A stretch of DNA of 13,457 nucleotides, taken from DAOUBP01 sp034432655. Lineage in GTDB: Bacteria; Chloroflexota; Anaerolineae; CG2-30-64-16. The notes under the pieces were generated by a model. It did no database searches. It was not told the origin of the DNA and saw only the letters and a program-made list of their open reading frames with translations. The stretch spans positions 1 to 13,457 of the forward strand of contig DAOUBP010000025.1 of NCBI GenBank assembly GCA_034432655.1, in the 5' to 3' direction. Positions 1 through 5,982 of this stretch are shown in pieces; positions within the stretch are counted from its first letter, which is position 1, and the number at the start of each line of letters is the position of its first letter. The position numbers were made by a program, and so were the translations under genes.

Positions 1-320
1 AGCGGCAACAACCCCCACAGCCGCTCGCGCAGGAGCAGCACGCCGCCGGCCGCCGCGACCAACGCGGCGTAGAACGCCAGGCAGAGCAGCAGCGCCGGCA
101 GATCGGCGCGCGTGCGCTTGCCCCGCCACGCCTTCAGCGCCAGCTCGAGCGGTGGCCGCGCCAGGAAGAGCGCCAGCGCCGCCACGGCGAACGCCAGCCC
201 GCGGCCGTTCCCTCCTCCGGCGACCCCCAGCCCGACGGCCAGGGGGACCAGGAACAGGAACCAGCCGCCGTGCTCACGGGGCAGGTAGACCTTGAGGTGA
301 AACCCGTTGCGGAACAGCAT
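1..320 (-). CDS. YwiC-like integral membrane protein (N-terminal part, runs off left edge)
   Basis: The first 106 codons of a minus-strand gene are present; the rest lies beyond the left edge. The protein opens MLFRNGFHLKVYLPREHGGW and continues into hydrophobic helices. The PREHGxW box followed by a membrane segment is the hallmark of the YwiC-like family, polytopic inner-membrane proteins of unknown activity. ATG at 320 is the first in-frame start after an upstream in-frame stop, with a weak GAGG ahead of it. It is the last gene of the minus-strand respiratory array and is separated from ctaB by an inserted toxin-antitoxin pair. In Bacillus subtilis, ywiC lies near the fnr/narGHJI nitrate-respiration genes; that is background knowledge and only hints at a role here. 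Family assignment is fairly secure, function is unknown. Confidence 0.7.
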   Translation of the reverse strand, partial: MLFRNGFHLKVYLPREHGGWFLFLVPLAVGLGVAGGGNGRGLAFAVAALALFLARPPLELALKAWRGKRTRADLPALLLCLAFYAALVAAAGGVLLLRERLWGLLP

Positions 321-336
321 ACGCGCCTCAGCACGT

Positions 337-364
337 TTGACAGTACGGTAAATCGCACTATAAT
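337..364 (+). promoter_or_regulatory. Sigma70-type promoter of the first toxin-antitoxin pair
   Basis: TTGACA at 337-342 and TATAAT at 359-364 are both perfect consensus hexamers with a 16-bp spacer. Transcription would start near 371 and yield a leader of about 45 bases before the antitoxin ATG at 415. The site lies between the divergent YwiC-like gene and the antitoxin gene. Confidence 0.8.
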
Positions 365-399
365 CTTATCATAAACTGTACGCTTACGCGTCTTACCGT
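345..399. promoter_or_regulatory. Possible autoregulatory operator (inverted repeat around the -10 box)
   Basis: ACGGTAA at 345-351 and TTACCGT at 393-399 form a perfect 7-bp inverted repeat that brackets the TATAAT box. A palindromic ACGCGT (386-391) lies inside it. Phd/YefM antitoxins usually repress their own promoter through paired half-sites, so this is a plausible operator. That role is inferred from position only. Confidence 0.35.
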
Positions 400-414
400 G
401 GACCGAGGTGAAAC

Positions 415-684
415 ATGGCCGTCGTAACCGCCAACGACCTGAAGACGAAAGGCATTTCTGACATCGAGCGCTCCCTCCAGGATGCCCAGGAGGTGATCAT
501 CAGTGTGCGGGGCAAGCCGCGCTATGTGGTGATGGATCTTGCCCGCTATGACTACCTGCGCGAATGCGAGATCATCGCCGCCTGGGCGCAGACCCGTGAG
601 GACCTGGCGGCCGGCCGCTATCGGCGCGAGAGCGCCGATGCGCACATGGCGCGCATCAAGAGCGAGCTGAGCGATGCCGTTTAG
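415..684 (+). CDS. Phd/YefM-family antitoxin
   Basis: This 89-residue protein starts at an ATG preceded by GAGGTG (405-410). Its N-terminal half (VTANDLKTKG, then EVIISVRGKPRYVVMDLARY) matches the Phd/YefM fold: a short N-terminal beta/alpha DNA-binding dimer with the family's xxGKPxxVVMxxxxY strand. The charged C-terminal tail would wrap the toxin. Its stop overlaps the toxin start by 11 bases, so the two are translationally coupled, as expected for a type II module in which the antitoxin must be made in excess. It probably represses its own promoter at 337-364. The pair sits on the strand opposite to the surrounding respiratory genes and looks like an insertion between ctaB and the YwiC-like gene. 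Confidence 0.85.
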   Translation: MAVVTANDLKTKGISDIERSLQDAQEVIISVRGKPRYVVMDLARYDYLRECEIIAAWAQTREDLAAGRYRRESADAHMARIKSELSDAV

Positions 685-949
685 CCTGATCTTCACAGAG
701 AGCTACGAAAAGCTTGAGAAGCGCTTTCTGAAACGCCACCCGGATCTGCTCGAGCGTTACCACAAGACCCTGGCACTCCTGGAGCAAGATCCGTTCCACC
801 CCTCCTTACGGTTGCACGCGCTCACGGGACGCCTCGCCGGCCTGCACGCGGTCTCGATCAGTCTGCAATATCGCATCGTGCTGGAACTGGCGCTGCGCGA
901 GCAGGAGATCGTCCTGGTCAGCGTGGGCAGCCACGGCGAGGTGTATTAG
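674..949 (+). CDS. RelE/YafQ-like mRNA interferase toxin
   Basis: This 91-residue basic protein is encoded directly behind and overlapping the Phd/YefM antitoxin. It has the order typical of RelE-superfamily toxins: a helical N-terminal half (ESYEKLEKRFLKRHPDLLER), then HPSLRLHALTGRLAGLHAVS, then a strand with YRIVLEL, and a final GSHGEVY that matches the terminal G-x-H-xx-[VL]-[YF] signature of YafQ-like toxins. Such toxins cut mRNA at the ribosome. The conserved late His and the Arg of the YRIV strand are present, so the toxin looks intact. The exact subfamily cannot be settled by eye. It converges on the end of ctaB with a 51-base gap. Confidence 0.8.
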   Translation: MPFSLIFTESYEKLEKRFLKRHPDLLERYHKTLALLEQDPFHPSLRLHALTGRLAGLHAVSISLQYRIVLELALREQEIVLVSVGSHGEVY

Positions 950-1000
950 CGCAGAAGCCGGCCATCCACACCCCCGCCCGGCCTGCGCATCGCATCTCCC

Positions 1001-1915
1001 TCACCACGGCCAGGGGAGCCGCAGCGCCGCGGCGATGCACGCTGCCAGCAGGACCCCCAGCAGGAAGAGGTTCGAGGTGTGGAAGAGCTGCCAGGCACGC
1101 GGCGTCGTCGGCTCCAGCACCAGCCGCACCCCGCGCGCGATCAGCAGCCCGGTGAAGGCGACGGCCGGTGCCAGATAGAGCAGGCCCAGGCCCGCGGGGA
1201 GGGCCAGCAGCAACACCCCCGCGCCGGCGCCGATCCCGTGCGCCAGGCCCCAGGCCGCAGCCGTGCGCGGCGCGACCTGCGTCGGCAACATGGGGATCCC
1301 CACCTGGACGTAGTCCTCCCGATAGACCAGCGCCAGGCTCCAGAAATGGATCGGCGTCCAGAAGAAAAGCGCCAGTGCCAGCAGCAGCGCCGCGGGATCG
1401 TCCCAGCGGCCCACGGCGGCCGATCCGCTCAGGATCGCGCAGCTCCCCGCCAGCCCGCCGATGACGATGTTAAGGCTGGTGCGCGGCTTCAGCCACAGGG
1501 TGTAGACCACCGCGTAGATGAACGCGCCGGCCAGGAGAAAGGAGGCCAGGGCCGGGTTGAACGGCAGCGTGCCGAGCACGGCGGCCGCGACCAGCGCCAG
1601 GCCCGCGATCAGCACGACCCGCGGGTGGCGGATCGCGCCGGTCGTCAGAGGCCGCCGCCTCGCTGTGCGGCGCATCATGGCATCGCGGTCGCGCTCGAAG
1701 TACTCGTTGAGGGCCGAAGCGCCGGCCGCGCTGGCCGCGCCGGCCAGGAGCAGCACGGCCAGGTCCGGCCATGCGGGCCGGCCGCCCGACGCCAGGAATG
1801 CGCCGGCCAGGGCGGCCAGCAACAGCAGGGCGACGATGCGCAGCTTGAAGAGCGCCACCAACACCTTGCCCAGGGGCGGCGTCGCGGCGCGCGACGTGGT
1901 CGAGTCGGCGGTCAT
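1001..1915 (-). CDS. ctaB: Protoheme IX farnesyltransferase (heme O synthase)
   Basis: This 304-residue UbiA-superfamily membrane prenyltransferase adds a hydroxyethylfarnesyl tail to heme b, giving heme O, the precursor of heme A. The first Asp-rich box is seen at residues 70-84 (NEYFERDRDAMMRRT, followed by RRPL); the NxxxE spacing has Glu where Asp is more usual. The second region reads WTPIHFW (186-192), then DYVQVGIPMLP (201-211), a clear match to the family. Around eight hydrophobic helices are present and length is normal. The chosen ATG at 1915 overlaps the ctaA stop in an ATGA junction; a longer open frame upstream is only the ctaA region read out of frame. It implies that the oxidase of this cluster, or another in the cell, uses heme O or A. 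Confidence 0.93.
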   Translation of the reverse strand: MTADSTTSRAATPPLGKVLVALFKLRIVALLLLAALAGAFLASGGRPAWPDLAVLLLAGAASAAGASALNEYFERDRDAMMRRTARRRPLTTGAIRHPRVVLIAGLALVAAAVLGTLPFNPALASFLLAGAFIYAVVYTLWLKPRTSLNIVIGGLAGSCAILSGSAAVGRWDDPAALLLALALFFWTPIHFWSLALVYREDYVQVGIPMLPTQVAPRTAAAWGLAHGIGAGAGVLLLALPAGLGLLYLAPAVAFTGLLIARGVRLVLEPTTPRAWQLFHTSNLFLLGVLLAACIAAALRLPWPW

Positions 1916-2943
1916 GCGCCCCTCCATGCCAGGCGGTGGTTGAGATACACCGCGGTCACAAACATCGCCAGCGCGGTCGCCTGATGGGCCAACGCCAGCC
2001 AGATCGGCACGCCGAACAGCACGACCCCGATGCCCAACGCGATCTGCAGCACGATGATCCCCACCAACAGCAGCGCCGCCGCCCGAATCTGGCGCGCCAC
2101 GCGCCCGCCGGCCGCCGGGTGGCGGAGATAGAACCACAGCGCGGCCGCCAACACCACGAACGCCAGCCAGCGGTGGATGAAGTGCACGGTCATCGGCGCC
2201 TCCAACAGGCTGAACAACAAAGACCGCCCTTCCGCCAGCAATCCGGGAGGCACCAGGGCGCCGAGCATCAGCGGCCAGGTGTTGGCGACGAATCCCGCCT
2301 TCAGGCCCGCCACCAGCCCGCCGTAGGCGATCTGGAGCAGGATGATCGCCAGCACGCCGATCCCCGGCCACGACGCGCGGCGTCGGCCCGCGTCCGCTGC
2401 GCCGTAGGCCCGATCCAGCCCCGTCCACAGGGCCAGGCCCAGCAACGTCAGCGCCGTGAGCAGGTGGATCGTCAGGCGGAAATGGCTCACGTGGGGGCGG
2501 TCCACCAGGCCGCTGGCCACCATGTACCAGCCGAGAAAGCCCTGAAACGCGAACAGCGCCGCGATCAGCAGGTAGATGGCCGACCGCCGCCAGGGGATGA
2601 TCCGGCGCCACAGGAACCAGGCCAGCGGAAGCACGACGACCAGCCCCGCCAGCCGGGCGATCAGGCGGTGCGCCCACTCCAGGTAGAAGATGCGCTTGTA
2701 GCCGTCCAGGGTCATGGTCGGGTTCATGATCTTGAACTCCGGCGTCTCCCGGTACTTGGCGAACTCCGCCTGCCACGCCTGCTCGCTCAGGGGCGGGATC
2801 ACCCCCGTGACCGGGTTCCACTCGACGATGGAGAGCCCGGCGCGGGCCAGGCGCACATAGCCGCCCACGACGACCATGACGGCGACCAGCGCAGCGACGA
2901 CAAACAGCCAGGATGTGACGGTCTTGTTGGATTGTTCGAACAT
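1912..2943 (-). CDS. ctaA: Heme A synthase, COX15-like group
   Basis: This 343-residue protein converts the C8 methyl of heme O to a formyl group, giving heme A. Eight hydrophobic segments are visible. Candidate heme-ligating histidines lie at EWAHR (H92), H160, HFIHRWL (H254/H257) and ALAHQ (H320). The segment EWNPVTGVIPPL, then YRETPEF, then a run ending FYLEWAHRL is the hallmark of the COX15/alphaproteobacterial group rather than the Cys-pair Bacillus-type enzyme. The start at 2943 follows a good AAGGAAG site; an ATG 22 codons upstream would add an uncharacteristic extension. It is coupled to ctaB by a 4-base overlap and follows the cytochrome b fusion after a 188-base gap carrying a hairpin. 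Confidence 0.93.
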   Translation of the reverse strand: MFEQSNKTVTSWLFVVAALVAVMVVVGGYVRLARAGLSIVEWNPVTGVIPPLSEQAWQAEFAKYRETPEFKIMNPTMTLDGYKRIFYLEWAHRLIARLAGLVVVLPLAWFLWRRIIPWRRSAIYLLIAALFAFQGFLGWYMVASGLVDRPHVSHFRLTIHLLTALTLLGLALWTGLDRAYGAADAGRRRASWPGIGVLAIILLQIAYGGLVAGLKAGFVANTWPLMLGALVPPGLLAEGRSLLFSLLEAPMTVHFIHRWLAFVVLAAALWFYLRHPAAGGRVARQIRAAALLLVGIIVLQIALGIGVVLFGVPIWLALAHQATALAMFVTAVYLNHRLAWRGA

Positions 2944-3076
2944 CCTATCTTCCTTCGCAAAATGTCGTTCCCGTGCCGGATGCCCGGCGCATGACGTGTA
3001 ATATGCCACAGATGCCCCAGGCTGTCCGTAACGTCTGCCACAGAGTGGCGGATGTATCCTCTGATCAATTCGGGGC

Positions 3077-3117
3077 GGTCAAGCGCCTGGCACTTCGAAA
3101 GTGCCAGGCACCTGACC
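3077..3117 (-). repeat. Palindromic REP-like hairpin at the 3' end of the cytochrome b fusion gene
   Basis: GCCTGGCACTT (3085-3095) pairs with AAGTGCCAGGC (3099-3109) across a 3-base loop, and GGTCA/TGACC extend the stem to 19 positions. The two imperfect positions would be G-U pairs in minus-strand RNA only, so it folds best in the direction of the local genes. It starts 15 bases after the stop at 3132. No U-run follows, so it is either a U-poor terminator, an RNA-end protector or a mobile REP/REPIN-type repeat. It shares its core GTGCCWGGCAC with the hairpin at 9303-9347. Confidence 0.75.
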
Positions 3118-3131
3118 AATCCTCTTCCACC

Positions 3132-5249
3132 TTACCGCCAGCGCACAAACGCGTCGCCGTTCGGATCGTACACCAGCACCGCCGCTTCCCCCGGGCCGAC
3201 CGCCACCCTGTCATCGAACACCGTCCGCCAGTGCGCGCCGTCGTCCATCAGGCGGATTTCAACCCGGTAGGCGCCGGGCGGCAGCCACCAGCTCTCCAGC
3301 CCGTAGATCGAACCCTCCCTGCGCAAGCCGCCCGGCCGATACGTGCGCTCCAACACCAGACGGCCGTCCACCAGGAGCTGCAAGCGCACGGGGAAACGCT
3401 CGCCGCCGAGCACCGCCGCCGGGTCCACGCCGGCCGGCAGCCGGGCGACCACATCTGGCGGCAGGTCGCGCGACTTTGCCAGCAGCTGGCCGTGGTGATT
3501 GACAGCGATGCGGAGCAATCCCTGTTGGGGGAGCGTGACCGTCGCCGGCCGGTTGGCAAGCACGGCTGCAACCAGGATGATAGCCAGGGTCGCCAGGCTG
3601 ACGAGCAGGGGGCGCAGATGAACACGGATGAACGCAGAGCGCGGGGGCTGGTTGCGTTCGTGCGGCCCGGGGTTCGGGCCATCCGCATGGAGCAGATCGG
3701 CGGCGGCCTCCACCGTGCGGCGGCTCCCAGGCGCGGCCGCGATCACGTGGACGTCCGGCCGGGTCAGGGCCGGGCGACGCCGGCGCCGCTCCTCCAGCCA
3801 GCGCGGCCCCTCGCGGTAGCCGCAATCGTGGGCCGGGCAGGCTATCAACAACACATCGCCCGCGCCGGCCGCCAACGCCTCGGCCACGGCATCGGGATGC
3901 AGCGCGCCGATGCACGGCAGCGCGCACACCAGCGCGGGCCGGCTCGTCCCCGGCCACACGCCCACGCGCAACCTCCCTCCCTTCACCCCCTCTCCTCCCA
4001 GGAGAGGGGGCCAGGGGGTGAGGTCGGGGGTGAGGTCGGGCACGCTGCCCAGCGCCACATGGCGGTCGCAGGCGTAGACCAGCAGCGGCCGTCGGCCCTC
4101 CTGCCTGGCCTGCGCCAGCGCCTCCCTGGCCTGCCGATGCAGCCCGCCCAGCGCCAGATGCGTCAGGTCAATGGCGCCTTCCGGGCAGGCGGCCACGCAG
4201 ATCCCACAGCCGGTGCACAGCTGCCCCTTGACCAGGGCCACCTGCAGATGCGGCGCGCCATCTTCACGCCGGATCATCTCGATCGCGTTATAGGGGCACT
4301 CGCGCGCGCAGGCGGCGCAGCCTGTGCATTTGTGGGCATCTACGGCCGACGGGCCGTTGTGTCGGCCGGCCAGCAGCCACGGCAGCGCGCTCAGGCCGGC
4401 CAGCGCCGCCAGCGCAATGCTCCAAAACGCCGGATTCCCCAGCCGGTTGCTCAGCGGCAGGAAGCCCATGTACCACCCATCGAGCTGTGCGCCGGTCACC
4501 AGGCGCCGCAGGTCCGCGGGCAGGTTGCTTGTCGCAGGCCACCACATCGAGACGAGGATCAACAGCGCAGTGGCCGCGATCATCAGCCAGCGCGGGGCCC
4601 AGTAGCGCGGCCGTTGCAGGCGCAACACGTGCACCAGGACGCCGATGACGACGAACAGCGGCAAGAACGCGTGCAGGAAGAGGATGATAAGAAAGAAGCT
4701 GTAGGTGCGGCCGACGGCCTGCGGCCCGAAGAAGGAAAGCGCAAACGCCCCGCCGAAGAGGTTCACCGCATATTCGGTGAGCCACTGCGCCGCCGTGTCC
4801 CAGACCAGGAAGTACCCCATCGTGCCGATGAGCCAGAACAGCACCACCAGCAGCCAGCCGCTGACCCACGCCAGGCCCCGGCTGCCCCAGAAGCGGTCGC
4901 TGAGCAGCATCTTGAGCGCGTGCAGGAACGCGACCACGATCAGCGCATCGGAGGCGTAGCGATGCACGCCGCGCAGGATCGAGCCGAGCCACCCGCGGCT
5001 GATCGCCTGGACGCTGTCGTACGCCCGCTCCATGCCGGGCCGGTAGAGGAGCAGCAGGACGATACCTGTTGCGGCCAGGAGCAGCAGCAGGAAGATCAGC
5101 AGCGGGCCCAGATGGTAGAGCGGGTTGTAGGGCCGCAGCGGCTCGGCGGCCGCGGCCAGCCGGTTGATCAACCCCTCCAGCCGGGCCCAGGCGCGCTCCG
5201 GCTGGCGCAAGCCGCGTCGTGTGAGATAGTTGGGAGATGTGTGTGCCAT
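3132..5249 (-). CDS. Fusion protein: cytochrome b, 2[4Fe-4S] ferredoxin, MvhD-like domain, membrane-anchored C-terminal domain
   Basis: This 705-residue protein has four parts. Residues 1-295 form a cytochrome b-like module of about six helices with two His pairs at the diheme spacing H-x13-H (H96/H110 and H193/H207); DGWY (257-260) stands where quinol oxidases of this type have PEWY. Residues 308-360 carry two ferredoxin motifs, CTGCAACARECP and CTGCGICVAACP. Residues 388-490 resemble the MvhD/FlpD hydrogenase iron-sulfur subunit (VYACDRH, CALPC, IACPAHDCGY). Residues 547-565 form a further helix, followed by about 140 residues of beta-rich sequence. The positive N-terminus and helix count place the Fe-S parts in the cytoplasm and the tail outside. 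I infer electron transfer between quinone and a soluble carrier. Residues 404-424 and about 533-548 look repeat-derived. The ATG at 5249 has only a weak ribosome site. Confidence 0.8.
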   Translation of the reverse strand: MAHTSPNYLTRRGLRQPERAWARLEGLINRLAAAAEPLRPYNPLYHLGPLLIFLLLLLAATGIVLLLLYRPGMERAYDSVQAISRGWLGSILRGVHRYASDALIVVAFLHALKMLLSDRFWGSRGLAWVSGWLLVVLFWLIGTMGYFLVWDTAAQWLTEYAVNLFGGAFALSFFGPQAVGRTYSFFLIILFLHAFLPLFVVIGVLVHVLRLQRPRYWAPRWLMIAATALLILVSMWWPATSNLPADLRRLVTGAQLDGWYMGFLPLSNRLGNPAFWSIALAALAGLSALPWLLAGRHNGPSAVDAHKCTGCAACARECPYNAIEMIRREDGAPHLQVALVKGQLCTGCGICVAACPEGAIDLTHLALGGLHRQAREALAQARQEGRRPLLVYACDRHVALGSVPDLTPDLTPWPPLLGGEGVKGGRLRVGVWPGTSRPALVCALPCIGALHPDAVAEALAAGAGDVLLIACPAHDCGYREGPRWLEERRRRRPALTRPDVHVIAAAPGSRRTVEAAADLLHADGPNPGPHERNQPPRSAFIRVHLRPLLVSLATLAIILVAAVLANRPATVTLPQQGLLRIAVNHHGQLLAKSRDLPPDVVARLPAGVDPAAVLGGERFPVRLQLLVDGRLVLERTYRPGGLRREGSIYGLESWWLPPGAYRVEIRLMDDGAHWRTVFDDRVAVGPGEAAVLVYDPNGDAFVRWR
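3604..3630. repeat. Dispersed-repeat-like segment inside the cytochrome b fusion gene
   Basis: The plus strand reads GATGAACACGGATGAACGC, an imperfect tandem GATGAACRC, and the minus strand encodes SAFIRVH in the linker just before the last helix of the fusion protein. DNA and peptide of this kind recur as dispersed repeat fragments in Chloroflexota and some other phyla, to my recollection. Here it lies between the MvhD-like domain and the membrane anchor, where an insertion would be tolerated. Confidence 0.4.
3986..4040. repeat. Intragenic palindrome plus 12-bp tandem duplication
   Basis: CCCCCTCTCCT (3986-3996) and AGGAGAGGGGG (4000-4010) form a perfect 11-bp inverted repeat with a CCC loop. 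Next to it, 4014-4040 repeats with a 12-base period (GGGTGAGGTCGG twice). The minus strand reads through both in frame as DLTPDLTPWPPLLGGEG within the MvhD-like domain of the fusion protein. TPWPPLxxGEG is the translation of a palindrome family that I know as scattered through Chloroflexota and cyanobacterial genomes. Confidence 0.75.
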
Positions 5250-5294
5250 GCCAGTCCGGTTACAGTATCACTGTGCAACAACTGCCTGACCTGC

Positions 5295-5324
5295 TTGACA
5301 GGCAAATCGGCCCTATCGTATACT
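5295..5324 (+). promoter_or_regulatory. Sigma70-type promoter of vapBC
   Basis: TTGACA at 5295-5300 and TATACT at 5319-5324 are separated by 18 bp. The predicted start, near 5331, lies immediately before the AGGAG (5332-5336) of the antitoxin gene, giving a very short leader. The GTATAC palindrome (5318-5323) overlaps the -10 box. Confidence 0.65.
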
Positions 5325-5344
5325 TCGAGTCAGGAGTGTGGCCT

Positions 5345-5593
5345 ATGGATCATCAGTTGGTTATCACGATTCCCGACAGCCTTCAGGAAAGGCTCATACA
5401 GGCGGCCATGATGACCCAACAAACGCCCGAGGAGTGGATCAGGTCGCTCATTCAACGTCAGCTGCCGCCGCGCGACCCTCGCCTGCGGCGACATTTCGGT
5501 GCAGTGGACCTGGGCCATCCCACCGGTACCGACAACGTGCAGATAGATGCAGATCTCGTCCGAGCCTACGTGGATGAGCACCGGGAGCCCTGA
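5345..5593 (+). CDS. vapB: VapB-like antitoxin
   Basis: This 82-residue protein is the antitoxin partner of the PIN toxin that follows. The N-terminal part, LVITIPDSLQERLIQAAMMT, looks like a short strand followed by a helix, as in ribbon-helix-helix-type antitoxins, and is followed by TPEEWIRSLIQRQL. The acidic tail (DADLVRAYVDEHREP) is typical of the toxin-neutralising segment. I chose ATG 5345 because AGGAG lies eight bases ahead and the promoter ends just upstream; the frame is open further upstream, but that part would overlap the promoter. Its stop shares one base with the vapC start (TGATG), so the two are coupled. It is divergent from the cytochrome b fusion, with 95 bases between them. 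Confidence 0.78.
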   Translation: MDHQLVITIPDSLQERLIQAAMMTQQTPEEWIRSLIQRQLPPRDPRLRRHFGAVDLGHPTGTDNVQIDADLVRAYVDEHREP

Positions 5594-5982
5594 TGCTGCT
5601 CGATACATCCGGTCTATTGTGCCTCCATCACGCAGCCGAGGCACAGCACGCAGCGGCTGTCGAGTTCTTCGACGTGGCGCCTTTCAAGCTCACTCATAGC
5701 TATGTGCTGGCCGAATTTGTCGCGCTCGCTACCGTGCGTGGTTTGCCGCGCACAGCTGTCCTTGCCTTCGTTGCCGATCTTCATGACAGCCCAGAGGTAA
5801 CCGTCGTATATGTGGATGAAGCTTTGCATCGCGCGGCATTGGCCCTGCTGCAGCAGCACGCTGATAAGACCTGGTCACTGTGCGATGCGGTGAGCTTCAT
5901 CCTCATGCGTCGTTACAGTGTGAATGAAGGCCTGACTACGGATCGGCACTTCGAGCAAGCTGGCTTCGTTCGTCTGTTGTAG
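5593..5982 (+). CDS. vapC: VapC-like PIN-domain ribonuclease toxin
   Basis: This 129-residue PIN-domain protein is a predicted Mg-dependent RNase. The four acidic active-site positions are present: D4 in MLLDTSGLL, E41 in VLAEFVAL, D98 in SLCDAVSF and D117 in LTTDRHF, so it appears catalytically intact. Length is normal for VapC. It is translationally coupled to vapB through TGATG. Base composition is less GC-rich than the flanking respiratory genes, which fits a recent arrival. Its last 108 bases overlap, on the opposite strand, the end of the copper ATPase reading frame. That is unusual and suggests the module landed at or just beyond the ATPase 3' end. Confidence 0.88.
   Translation: MLLDTSGLLCLHHAAEAQHAAAVEFFDVAPFKLTHSYVLAEFVALATVRGLPRTAVLAFVADLHDSPEVTVVYVDEALHRAALALLQQHADKTWSLCDAVSFILMRRYSVNEGLTTDRHFEQAGFVRLL

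Noticed and set aside
134..358. 74-codon minus-strand frame starting at 358
   Set aside because: It is a shifted-frame shadow of the YwiC-like gene, which has a recognisable PREHGGW motif.
1001..2821. 606-codon minus-strand frame suggesting a fusion upstream of ctaB
   Set aside because: The upstream 302 codons are ctaA read in the wrong frame; ctaA itself has full family motifs and ends in an ATGA overlap with ctaB.
2973..5411. 812-codon plus-strand open frame opposite the cytochrome b fusion
   Set aside because: Composition is Arg/Gln/His/Pro-rich with no domains; it is the antisense of a gene with clear heme and Fe-S motifs, produced by high GC content.
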